The translations under genes were made by a program, and so were the position numbers. From positions 496,001-560,000 of the forward strand of contig NZ_JAKZHW010000001.1 in assembly GCF_022568775.1 (NCBI RefSeq): 64,000 nucleotides of DNA, read 5' to 3'. Below, one piece after another: positions 16,375-24,416 of the stretch. Numbering within the stretch: the stretch's first letter is position 1; each line of letters begins with the position of its first letter. Below the pieces are notes generated by a model. That model saw nothing but the letters and a program-made list of their open reading frames with translations. It was not told the origin of the DNA and searched no databases. Source of the stretch: Sphingomonas telluris (lineage in GTDB: Bacteria; Pseudomonadota; Alphaproteobacteria; Sphingomonadales; Sphingomonadaceae).

Positions 16375-17207
16375 TTGGAGCGTTCGAGTGCGCGGGCGTA
16401 GGCGCGCTTGCGCGGCACACTGAGGCGCGCTGCGACCTCCGCTGCGGCGCGCGAGGGCGACAGGCTTTTCAGCGCTTCATCGAGCGCGGTGTCCAGCTCA
16501 TCGTCCGTCGCTTCCTCGGCCTCGGCGGGTGGTCCGACGACGATCACGATCTCGCCCTTCGGCGCATTGTTCGAGTAGCGCTCCGCTAGCTCAGACAGAG
16601 TGCCCGTCACGCACTCTTCGTGCAGCTTGCTGATCTCGCGCACGACGACGGCATCACGTTCGCCGAGACCGTCTCGAAGGGCCTCCAGGCTATCGGCCAA
16701 GCGCGGACCACTCTCGTAGAAGACGAGCGTCGCGCGCAGGCCGCTCAGCTCCTCGACGGCATCGGCTCGCGCCTTGGCTTTGGGCGGCAGGAAGCCGGCG
16801 AAGAGGAAGCGATCGGTCGGCAGTCCGGCGAGCGTGAGCGCGGCAATCACGGCCGAGGGGCCGGGCACGGTGTGGACCGCGTGCCCCGCCTCACGCGCCG
16901 CTCGCACCAGCTTGTAGCCCGGATCCGAGATCAAAGGCGTTCCCGCGTCGCTGACGAGAGCGATGGCTTCGCCGCCCAGCCGCGCGACGATTGCGTCGCG
17001 TTCAGCCTCACTGGTGTGATCGTGATAGGTCGCCATGCGCGTCTTCGCGCCGGCATGGGCGAGGAGCTTTGCGCTGACCCTTTTGTCCTCCGCCAGAACA
17101 AGTTCCGCGCGGCGCAGAGTCTCGGCCGCTCGGGGTGTGAAATCGCCGAGATTCCCGATCGGAGTCGCGACTACGTAAAGACCCGGAGGGAGGCGCTCGT
17201 CATTCAT
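16371..17207 (-). CDS. rsmI: 16S rRNA (cytidine1402-2'-O)-methyltransferase
   Basis: 278 residues of the tetrapyrrole-methylase (class III SAM-dependent) fold. GLYVVATPIGNLGDFTPRA is the defining N-terminal motif; LVSDAGTPLISDPGYKLV and GPSAVIAALTLAGLP follow in the expected order, with FAGFLPPK after. RsmI adds the 2'-O-methyl group at C1402 in the ribosomal P site. Located immediately upstream of yraN with a 4-base overlap. ATG 17207 is the only suitable start. Confidence 0.95.
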   Translation of the reverse strand: MNDERLPPGLYVVATPIGNLGDFTPRAAETLRRAELVLAEDKRVSAKLLAHAGAKTRMATYHDHTSEAERDAIVARLGGEAIALVSDAGTPLISDPGYKLVRAAREAGHAVHTVPGPSAVIAALTLAGLPTDRFLFAGFLPPKAKARADAVEELSGLRATLVFYESGPRLADSLEALRDGLGERDAVVVREISKLHEECVTGTLSELAERYSNNAPKGEIVIVVGPPAEAEEATDDELDTALDEALKSLSPSRAAAEVAARLSVPRKRAYARALERSK

Positions 17208-17337
17208 GTGCGCAGCTCAATCGCACCGAAATCGCACAATCTGCAACAAGGTACTGATCTGGCGTAATAAATCCCCTACTTCCAATGACCTGCAAAAGGA
17301 GTCATGTTCCCGTCTCCGGCTCTCGGGGAGAAGGGTC

Positions 17338-17658
17338 ATGATTAAGTTGATGGTCACGTCGGCCATCTTTGCCGCAGCGTTCCAGAGTGCAGCTGCGGAC
17401 GGTGCCCGTACGGAACTTCGGACATGCATCAAAACCGCAGCGACTGACGCGAAAGCGCAGAAGATCGCGGCGGCTGCCTTTCCGGATTTTGTACGCGGAA
17501 AATGCACGGCTCAGGCGACGTCGTTCAAGTCAGCGGTCTGGGCGTTCGATTCCAAGAACAAGGTGTCGAAGAAGCAGTCGGAGTCCGACGCCAATGTGCA
17601 GATCGACGACTTCGTCACGTCGGCGGAAGCACGGTACGAGGCCGAGACCGCTCCCTAG
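17338..17658 (+). CDS. Small exported protein of unknown function
   Basis: 106 residues with a signal peptide (MIKLMVTSAIFAAAFQSAAA). The start is set by GGAGAAGGG a few bases upstream; the frame is open further 5' but without such a site. The mature part is helical and charged, with two cysteines (LRTCIKTAATD and VRGKCTAQA) about 30 residues apart, consistent with one disulfide. I do not recognise the family. It converges on hemW with six bases between the stops. Confidence 0.7.
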   Translation: MIKLMVTSAIFAAAFQSAAADGARTELRTCIKTAATDAKAQKIAAAAFPDFVRGKCTAQATSFKSAVWAFDSKNKVSKKQSESDANVQIDDFVTSAEARYEAETAP

Positions 17659-17664
17659 GCTGAG

Positions 17665-18888
17665 CTAGGCGGCGATCGCGGCGAGAAGGCTGTCGAGTAC
17701 GAGGCGCCCTTGCGGCGTTGCGCGGATGCGTTGATCTTCGACCTCCAGCAATCCCGTATCCTTCAACCGCTGCACTGCGTGCCAATTCACAATCGGTGTC
17801 CGGAATCGCTGCTCGAGTGAGCCCGCGTCGATGCCTTCGGCAAGCCGGAGACCCATGACCAGCGCCTCATCGGCGGCTTCGCGTGAGTCCAGCGCCTCCT
17901 CCTCGACGATCCCGTGGCCGTTGCGGTGGAGGCCGGAGAGGAAGTTTTCCGGCTTGCGGTGACGCACGGTGCGCATGCCGAGCCTGCGGCCGTGGGCGCC
18001 GGGCCCGACGCCCGCATAATCGCCGTAGCGCCAGTAGGTGAGGTTGTGGCGGCTCTCCTGGCCTGCACGGGCGTGGTTGCTGATCTCATAGGCGGGAATG
18101 CCGGCACTCTCCGTCATTTCCGCCGTCATTTCGAACAGGTTCGCCGCCGTATCGGCGTCGAGAGGCTCGAACTCGCTCTTCGCGACCATGGAGGCAAAGC
18201 GCGTGCCGGGTTCGATCGTCAGCTGGTAGAGCGAGAGGTGCGAAGTACCGAGTGAGAGGGCCACGGCTAGGGTGGCCGACCATCCTTCCTCGCTGTCGCC
18301 GGGTAGCGCGTAGATCAGGTCGAAGCTGACTCGCGGAAAATGCTTCTGCGCGGTCTCCAAAGCGCGGAAACCTTCGTCGGCAGAATGCGCTCGGCCAAGG
18401 AAGGCGAGGCGGTCATCCTCGAAGCTCTGCAGGCCGAGTGACAGGCGGTTCACGCCTGCGGCGGCGAGGTCGGCAAAGCGCGCGGCCTCGACCGAATTCG
18501 GATTGGCTTCGAGGGTGATCTCGACGTCGTCAGACGTGCTCCAATGTTCACGCGCAGCCTCGATGATGGCCCCAGCCGTCGCGGGCTCCATCAGCGAGGG
18601 CGTCCCACCGCCGAAGAAGATGGACGTCAGCTGCCGACCGGGCAGCAGTCGAGCTTCATGCGCCAGGTCGGCTAGGAGCGCGTCACGCCACTCGTCCTGG
18701 TCGATGCTGGATCGAACGTGGCTGTTGAAGTCGCAATACGGGCACTTGCTCACGCAGAACGGCCAGTGGACGTAGAGCGCGAGATCGGCGGATCTTTGGC
18801 TTAAGGTCGCTAAAGTCACGGAGAGCGGCGCCTTTGCCGTGACTTTATCGCTCGCAGTTGGATCATTCTCGATGGTGGGGGTGAGCAT
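17665..18888 (-). CDS. hemW: HemW, radical SAM heme chaperone
   Basis: 407 residues. LALYVHWPFCVSKCPYCDFNSH contains the CxxxCxxC cluster motif with the extra aromatic-Cys pattern of the HemN/HemW group, followed by IFFGGGTPSLM. The C-terminal HemN-like domain is present. HemW inserts heme into respiratory proteins and is not itself a coproporphyrinogen dehydrogenase. There are about 38 residues ahead of the core; starts at ATG 18888 or GTG 18819 are both possible, and I kept the ATG because AGGTGG precedes it. First part of the conserved hemW-rdgB-rph minus-strand set. Confidence 0.92.
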   Translation of the reverse strand: MLTPTIENDPTASDKVTAKAPLSVTLATLSQRSADLALYVHWPFCVSKCPYCDFNSHVRSSIDQDEWRDALLADLAHEARLLPGRQLTSIFFGGGTPSLMEPATAGAIIEAAREHWSTSDDVEITLEANPNSVEAARFADLAAAGVNRLSLGLQSFEDDRLAFLGRAHSADEGFRALETAQKHFPRVSFDLIYALPGDSEEGWSATLAVALSLGTSHLSLYQLTIEPGTRFASMVAKSEFEPLDADTAANLFEMTAEMTESAGIPAYEISNHARAGQESRHNLTYWRYGDYAGVGPGAHGRRLGMRTVRHRKPENFLSGLHRNGHGIVEEEALDSREAADEALVMGLRLAEGIDAGSLEQRFRTPIVNWHAVQRLKDTGLLEVEDQRIRATPQGRLVLDSLLAAIAA

Positions 18889-18927
18889 CACCCACCTATT
18901 TAGTGTGCAAGCGCCGTGTAGGACAGC

Positions 18928-19539
18928 TTAGTCCTGGAGCGCGGCCACCAGCTTGCGGAAGGCATCGGCGCGATGGCTGATGCGGTGCTTTTCCGCCGGG
19001 TCCATCTCTCCGAAGGTGGTCTCACGACCCGCCGGCACGAAGATGGGGTCGTAGCCGAAGCCCTTGTCGCCCCGTGGAGGCCAGGTGAGGGTGCCGTCAA
19101 CGCGACCCTCGAAATTCTCGGCTTGCCCGTCGTTCGGCCAGGCGATGGCGAGCGCGCAGACGAAATGGGCCGCCGGTGCCGCGTCCGGCTCGGTTGCCTC
19201 GACCTCGCGCCACAGCTTTTCCATCGCGCGGTTCCAGTCGCGATTGCCTTCCGAGTCCTCGGCCCAGCGAGCTGAGAAGATGCCCGGAGCGCCGTGAAGC
19301 GCGTCGACGCACAGGCCGCTGTCGTCGGCGAGCGCGGGTAGGCCCGAAAGGTCTGCCGCCTCGCGTGCCTTCAGGTCCGCATTATCGGTGAACGTGTTCC
19401 CGATTTCCTCCGGCTCCGGCAGGCCAAGTTCCTCAGCCCCGACGCAGGAGATGCCCAGCGGCTGGATCAGCTCCGCGATCTCGCGGAGCTTGCCCGGGTT
19501 GTGCGTGGCGATGACCAGGCGGTCGCCGATCGGCCTCAC
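18928..19539 (-). CDS. rdgB: RdgB/HAM1 non-canonical purine NTP pyrophosphatase
   Basis: 203 residues. [18 protein letters not shown] carries the conserved T/SHNxxK phosphate-contact motif, [32 protein letters not shown] the metal site, and [12 protein letters not shown] the base-recognition motif. It hydrolyses dITP, dXTP and related nucleotides so that they are not built into DNA. GTG start overlapping the rph stop by four bases. Confidence 0.95.
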   Translation of the reverse strand: MRPIGDRLVIATHNPGKLREIAELIQPLGISCVGAEELGLPEPEEIGNTFTDNADLKAREAADLSGLPALADDSGLCVDALHGAPGIFSARWAEDSEGNRDWNRAMEKLWREVEATEPDAAPAAHFVCALAIAWPNDGQAENFEGRVDGTLTWPPRGDKGFGYDPIFVPAGRETTFGEMDPAEKHRISHRADAFRKLVAALQD

Positions 19540-20252
19540 TGACCGACAGCCTTGCGCTGCGCCTCGAAAATCTCCGAACAGCCGATGCGGGCGAGCCGCA
19601 GGAGCCGCAGCAGGCCTTCTTCGTCGTAGGTCTCACCCTCGGCCGTCACCTGCGCCTCCACGATCGCTCCGTCGGCAGTCAGGACGAAATTGCCGTCCGA
19701 ACCTGCCGAGCTGTCCTCCTCGTAATCGAGATCGAGCACCGCAGTTCCCTGGTGAATGCCGCAGCTGACGGCAGCAACCTGCGTTCGGATGGGGTCGACC
19801 GCGATCGCCTTCGCCTCGAGCAGCTTGTTCACCGCGATGCGCAGGGCGACCCACGCGCCGGAAATGGACGCGGTGCGGGTGCCGCCGTCGGCCTGGATCA
19901 CGTCGCAGTCGACGATGATCTGGCGCTCCCCAAGCTTCTGGAGGTCGACCACCGCGCGGAGGGAGCGACCGATGAGGCGCTGGATTTCCTGGGTGCGTCC
20001 GGACTGCTTCCCCTTGGCCGCTTCACGGTTTCCGCGCGTATGCGTCGCACGGGGGAGCATGCCGTATTCGGCGGTGACCCAGCCCTGGCCCTTGCCGCGA
20101 AGGAAGGGCGGGACTTTCTCGTCCACCGAAGCCGTCACCAGCACGCGGGTGTCGCCGAAGGAGACAAGGCAGGAGCCCTCCGCATGACGAGTGAAGCCCG
20201 GTTCGAAGGTCAATTGCCGCATTTGATCGGGGGTGCGGCCGCTGGGGCGCAT
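19536..20252 (-). CDS. rph: Ribonuclease PH
   Basis: 238 residues, the standard RNase PH length. [20 protein letters not shown] is the family N-terminus; [17 protein letters not shown], the Arg-rich ROS region [20 protein letters not shown] and [15 protein letters not shown] give the phosphate site and catalytic Asp. It trims tRNA 3' ends by phosphorolysis. The start at 20252 has GAGAGGAA ahead; a longer frame to 20306 lacks one. Divergent from hrcA, with a 125-base shared upstream region in which I could not find the CIRCE repeat. Confidence 0.95.
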   Translation of the reverse strand: MRPSGRTPDQMRQLTFEPGFTRHAEGSCLVSFGDTRVLVTASVDEKVPPFLRGKGQGWVTAEYGMLPRATHTRGNREAAKGKQSGRTQEIQRLIGRSLRAVVDLQKLGERQIIVDCDVIQADGGTRTASISGAWVALRIAVNKLLEAKAIAVDPIRTQVAAVSCGIHQGTAVLDLDYEEDSSAGSDGNFVLTADGAIVEAQVTAEGETYDEEGLLRLLRLARIGCSEIFEAQRKAVGQ

Positions 20253-20377
20253 GTGATTCCTCTCGTCTAAGATTTGCGGCGGCAATATGGTTGCGGGCCG
20301 ATTCATTCAACCGGGGTGGAACGGCATCCCGCCAAAGAAGAACATTGAGGTCGGAGCGCGCGCTTCATACATCGGCG

Positions 20378-21415
20378 ATGATGACCGAGCCGATCGCCCA
20401 GCTCAGCAATCGCATGCGCGAGATCTTCGGACTCGTCGTGGAATCGTATCTGGAGCGCGGGATTCCGGTCGGATCGAAGGCGCTTACCGGCACAATCAAC
20501 CTATCACCCGCCTCCATCCGCGGCGTCATGCAGGAGCTGGAGGAGAGGGGACTCCTCACCCATCCGCACACGTCCGCAGGGCGTATCCCGACCGAGACAG
20601 GTCTGCGCCTGTTCGTGGACGGCATCATGCAGGTCGCCGCGCCAGACCCTCGCGAGCGGCGAGAGATCGAGCGGCAGATCGTTCGCGACCAGCCGATCGA
20701 GGATGCTCTAGCGGCCGCGTCGGCGGCGCTTTCGGGTCTGTCTCAGGCGGCCGGCGTGGTGCTCGCCCCGAAGCAGGAAATGCGGCTTCGGCAGCTCAGC
20801 TTCGTGCCGCTCAGCCCGACGCGGGCGTTGGCGGTGCTTGTCGGAAGCGACGGCGGGGTCGAAAATCGGATTTTGTCGTTGGAGGCCGGCACGACGCCTG
20901 CGGCGCTCAATGAGGTCGCCAACTTCATCAATGCACGCCTGTCGGGCTTGACGCTGGCGGAGGCACAGGCGCGGCTGCTCACGGAAATCCGCGATCATCG
21001 CGAGGCGCTGGATCGGGCAGCGGCGCAGCTCGTCGCGTCCGGGCTTGCGGCGTGGACGGAAGACAATGCGCATCGCCCGGTGCTGATCGTCCGCGGACAG
21101 GCCAATTTGATCGATGAGAGCGCGGCAGCGGACCTGGAACGCGTTCGCAGCCTATTGGAAGAGCTCGAGAACCGGCAGGAAATCGCTCGGCTGCTCGACG
21201 AAGCGCGGGATGCTCCGGGGTGCCGAATCTTCATCGGATCGGAGAACCGGATGTTCGCGCTTTCAGGATCTTCCGTAATCGCCGCGCCTTACCGTGGGAG
21301 CCAGGGCGAGGTCGTCGGCGTTGTCGGCGTCATCGGGCCCACGCGGTTGAACTACGCCCGGGTAATCCCAATGGTAGACTTCACGGCGAAGGCCCTTACG
21401 AGACTGATGGCATGA
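20378..21415 (+). CDS. hrcA: Heat-inducible transcription repressor HrcA
   Basis: 345 residues. A winged-helix N-terminus (MREIFGLVVESYLERGIPVGSKAL then SPASIRGVMQELEERGLLTHPHTSAGRIPTE) is typical of HrcA, followed by the GAF-like dimer domain ending in the GVVGVIGPTRLNYARVIPMVDF signature. HrcA represses chaperone genes through the CIRCE inverted repeat; no CIRCE copy is visible near this gene. Two adjacent ATG codons (20378, 20381) are possible. It overlaps grpE by four bases, the usual arrangement. Confidence 0.94.
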   Translation: MMTEPIAQLSNRMREIFGLVVESYLERGIPVGSKALTGTINLSPASIRGVMQELEERGLLTHPHTSAGRIPTETGLRLFVDGIMQVAAPDPRERREIERQIVRDQPIEDALAAASAALSGLSQAAGVVLAPKQEMRLRQLSFVPLSPTRALAVLVGSDGGVENRILSLEAGTTPAALNEVANFINARLSGLTLAEAQARLLTEIRDHREALDRAAAQLVASGLAAWTEDNAHRPVLIVRGQANLIDESAAADLERVRSLLEELENRQEIARLLDEARDAPGCRIFIGSENRMFALSGSSVIAAPYRGSQGEVVGVVGVIGPTRLNYARVIPMVDFTAKALTRLMA

Positions 21416-21963
21416 TCGAGAACGAAGACAGACTTGAACAAGAAGCGGAAGACATCCGCCGCGAAACCGCCGAGGGTTCGCCCGAGGTTGCCGAGCACGA
21501 CCGCGTAGCGGCGCTCGAAAAGCAGCTGGAGGAGGCGAACAGCAAGGCGCTGTACGCAGCCGCCGAGATCCAGAACGTTCGCCGGCGGCTGGAGACCGAA
21601 AAGCAGCAGGCCGGCCTCTACGCGACGACCCAGTTCGCCCGCGACATGCTAGCGATCAAGGACCATCTGGAACGTGCGCTCGGCGCCGTTTCGGACGAGC
21701 TCCGGGCCGACAAGGTGGCGAGCAACTTCCTGGCCGGCATCGAGTCCACGGCGCGCGAGCTGGAGCAGGTATTCACCCGCCACGGCATCAGCCGCATCGA
21801 CGCGATGGGCGAGCAGCTCGACCCGCACAAGCACCAGGCGATGATGGAAGTCCCCTCGGACGATGCCGAGCCGGGAACGATCGTCCAGGAAATGCAGCCG
21901 GGTTACATGCTGAAGGACCGCCTGCTGCGGCCCGCACTCGTCGGAGTGGCGCGCAAGCCCTGA
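21412..21963 (+). CDS. grpE: Nucleotide exchange factor GrpE
   Basis: 183 residues. An acidic coiled-coil N-terminus (about 1-60, with RVAALEKQLEEANSKALYAAAEIQNVRRR) leads to the beta-domain signature GEQLDPHKHQAMMEVPSDDAEPGTIVQEMQPGYML and KDRLLRPALVGVARKP. GrpE releases ADP from DnaK. The start ATG sits in the hrcA stop (ATGA). dnaK and dnaJ are not in the window. The two bases after the stop begin the convergent aroG gene. Confidence 0.95.
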   Translation: MIENEDRLEQEAEDIRRETAEGSPEVAEHDRVAALEKQLEEANSKALYAAAEIQNVRRRLETEKQQAGLYATTQFARDMLAIKDHLERALGAVSDELRADKVASNFLAGIESTARELEQVFTRHGISRIDAMGEQLDPHKHQAMMEVPSDDAEPGTIVQEMQPGYMLKDRLLRPALVGVARKP

Positions 21964-21964
21964 T

Positions 21965-23041
21965 CTAGGCGGGCTGCGCGGCTTTCGCGATGTGGCGGCG
22001 CTCTTCAACGGCGCCTGCCAGCACATCGAGCAACTCGACGGTATCGTCCCATCCAAGGCAGGCGTCGGTGACGCTTTGCCCGTAGGTGAGGTCTGTGCCA
22101 TCGCCGAGCTCCTGCCGGCCTTCGACGAGATGACTTTCGATCATCATGCCGAAGATGCGTCGCTCGCGGTCTGCGAGCTGGCGGGCGACGTCGTTCACGA
22201 CCGTCCGCTGACGGCGGAAATCCTTGCTGCTGTTGCCGTGGCTCGCGTCGACCATGATCCGGCATTCGACCCCCGCGTCTGAAGCGATGGCGCAGGCGGC
22301 ATCGATGCTCTCGCGGTCGTAATTGGGCCTGCTGCCTCCGCGCAGGATGACATGGCAGTCCTCGTTTCCGGCCGTCGCGACGATGGCCGAATGCCCGCCC
22401 TTGGTGACCGACAGGAAGTGGTGCGGCCGGCTCGCCGCCTTGATCGCGTCGCAGGCGATGCGCGTGTTGCCGTCCGTGCCGTTCTTGAAACCCACGGCGC
22501 AGGAGAGGCCCGACGCCAGCTCGCGGTGCACCTGCGATTCCGTGGTGCGCGCGCCGATCGCGCCCCACGACACGAGGTCCGCGACATATTGCGGAGTGAT
22601 CATGTCGAGGAATTCGGTCCCCGCGGGCAGGCCCATCTCATTGATGTCCAGCAGCAGCTCGCGTGCGATCTTCAGGCCCTTGTTGATCTCGAAGCTGCCG
22701 TCGAGCGCCGGGTCGTTGATCAAGCCCTTCCAACCCACCGTCGTGCGCGGTTTTTCGAAATAGACCCGCATCACGATGACGAGGGAGCCGGCGAGGCGCT
22801 TCTGCTGCTCGGCGAGGCGCGCCGCATATTCGCGCGCGGCCGCGGGGTCGTGGATGGAGCAGGGGCCGACCACGACCAGCAGGCGATCGTCGTCGCGCGA
22901 GAGTATGTCGTGGATTGCGTGGCGCGCGCCGAACACCGTCTCGCTCGCGCGATCGCTCGCAGGAAACTCGCGCAGCACATGCGACGGCGGCGCAAGCTCC
23001 TTGATTTCGAGGATGCGTAAGTCGTCGGTCGAGTGGCGCAC
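21965..23041 (-). CDS. aroG: DAHP synthase (class I, AroG-like)
   Basis: 358 residues, close to the E. coli AroG length. The N-terminus from the GTG at 23041 (RHSTDDLRILEIKELAPP) lines up with the known AroG start, so I prefer it to a TTG at 23101 that adds 20 unmatched residues. LLVVVGPCSIHDP supplies the metal-binding Cys, and RTTVGWKGLINDP, GGHSAIVATAGNEDCHVILRGG and MVDASHGNSSKD follow. It condenses PEP and erythrose-4-phosphate, the first step of aromatic amino-acid synthesis. No tryptophan or shikimate genes are adjacent. Confidence 0.94.
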   Translation of the reverse strand: MRHSTDDLRILEIKELAPPSHVLREFPASDRASETVFGARHAIHDILSRDDDRLLVVVGPCSIHDPAAAREYAARLAEQQKRLAGSLVIVMRVYFEKPRTTVGWKGLINDPALDGSFEINKGLKIARELLLDINEMGLPAGTEFLDMITPQYVADLVSWGAIGARTTESQVHRELASGLSCAVGFKNGTDGNTRIACDAIKAASRPHHFLSVTKGGHSAIVATAGNEDCHVILRGGSRPNYDRESIDAACAIASDAGVECRIMVDASHGNSSKDFRRQRTVVNDVARQLADRERRIFGMMIESHLVEGRQELGDGTDLTYGQSVTDACLGWDDTVELLDVLAGAVEERRHIAKAAQPA

Positions 23042-23139
23042 TTGGGATCCAATGTCAGTCGAAAGGCCGTCTCGACTAGCGACAAGTGGTTGTAACGGCA
23101 ATGCAAGTCAGCGAGGTATCGAGACCAGCTTGTATCCCG

Positions 23140-24414
23140 TCAGTGGACTTCGCGGTGCTGGGTTTCGCCCTTGGTCGCGAGGCTGAAGCGGGGTTCTTCC
23201 TTTACGGCACCGAACAGGCGTGCGGCGGCGTAGCGCCCCACTTCGGGGCCATGCTTGAAGCCATGCCCCGATCCGCCGCCGACCAGCAGCACGTTCGCGA
23301 GGGTAGGGTGGAGGTCGATGAGGAAGTCGCCGTTCGAGCTGTTCTCGTACTGGCAGACCTCGGCGCCCGTCAGTTGAGCGCCGCGCAGCGCCGGAAAGCG
23401 CCGGTCGCGAAAGGCGACGATCTCTTCGAGGGCCGCCTGCGTCGGCCGTCGGTCTTGCGTGTCAGGATCGATCAGCTCGCCATGCTTGTCGTGCGCGAAC
23501 TTGACGCCTCGGTTCTCGAGATCGGGGAAGCCGTAGAAAATGTCGCCTTCGTTGAAGTCCGCCCACCCCGGCATGGCTTCAGGCAGGAAGCGCCGGTCGC
23601 CCGGCGGCGTTGCGAAATAGAAGACTTCCTGCCGCGTTGCGAAAATCTTCTTGCCGAGGATGTCGGGGAAGATTTTCGGCAGCCATGGGCCCAGCGCGAA
23701 GACGAAACGGTCGGCGGCAAGGCTCTCGCCCGACTGCAGCTTCACCGCATCGAGCTTGCCGTTCGATGCACCGAGCGGCAGCGCCTGACCGCGCCGGTAT
23801 TCGCCGCTTGCGCGGACGAACCGGTCGACCAGGGTCTGGACCGACCGGCGAGCCATCAGCGCGCCGAACTTCGGCTCGAAAAGGCCGATCTCGATCCCCT
23901 CAAAATCGATCATCGGGAAGCGGCGCTGCATCGCCGCGCGATCCATTTGCTCGATGGGGAGGCCGAGCTGCTTGTGAACCTCGATGCTGCCGCGGAAGTA
24001 ATCGTCCTCCACGGCGCTGAAGAAAACCACGCCGCACGGGATCAGGATCGGCAGGCCCGACACCGCGCTCAGTGCTTGCCATTGAGGCAGGCTGTCGGAA
24101 GCGAAGCGCGTGTAGATCGCGTCCTTGCCGTAGCCCGCGCGGGTCAGGCGGGACTCACCGCCGGACGAGGCGCGGCTGTGGGAAGCGCCCCAGCCGTCCA
24201 CCAGCGTTACGCGATGGCCGGCATTCTGGAGATGATGCGCGGTCCAGGCGCCGAAAACGCCCGCGCCGACGACGACGATGCGTTGACCCTTCGCCTGGCC
24301 TGCCACTGCGCTGCTCCCTGCCAGAACGGCTGCGCCGCCCGCCCCCTTGAGGAGCGAGCGGCGCGTTACGTTACCCTGCGGCTTGCCCGGAGGCGAACCG
24401 CTTTCCTCAGTCAC
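23140..24414 (-). CDS. Tat-exported FAD-dependent amine oxidase (DAO family)
   Basis: 424 residues. The N-terminus has a twin-arginine signal, NVTRRSLLKGAGGAAVLAG, followed by a GxGxxG FAD fold (RIVVVGAGVFGAWTAHHL) and an HSRASSGGESR loop of the sarcosine/N-methyltryptophan oxidase group. LLVGGGSGHGFKHGPEVG near the C-terminus is the usual second FAD contact. A periplasmic location is thus likely. It starts at a GTG two bases after the stop of the TonB receptor gene, so they are almost certainly translated together. That suggests the receptor imports a substrate that this enzyme oxidises in the periplasm; the substrate (an N-methyl or secondary amine) is an inference. Confidence 0.88.
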   Translation of the reverse strand: MTEESGSPPGKPQGNVTRRSLLKGAGGAAVLAGSSAVAGQAKGQRIVVVGAGVFGAWTAHHLQNAGHRVTLVDGWGASHSRASSGGESRLTRAGYGKDAIYTRFASDSLPQWQALSAVSGLPILIPCGVVFFSAVEDDYFRGSIEVHKQLGLPIEQMDRAAMQRRFPMIDFEGIEIGLFEPKFGALMARRSVQTLVDRFVRASGEYRRGQALPLGASNGKLDAVKLQSGESLAADRFVFALGPWLPKIFPDILGKKIFATRQEVFYFATPPGDRRFLPEAMPGWADFNEGDIFYGFPDLENRGVKFAHDKHGELIDPDTQDRRPTQAALEEIVAFRDRRFPALRGAQLTGAEVCQYENSSNGDFLIDLHPTLANVLLVGGGSGHGFKHGPEVGRYAAARLFGAVKEEPRFSLATKGETQHREVH

Positions 24415-24416
24415 CG

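Noticed and set aside
20253..20377. CIRCE element for HrcA between rph and hrcA
   Set aside because: I found no TTAGCACTC-N9-GAGTGCTAA or close relative.
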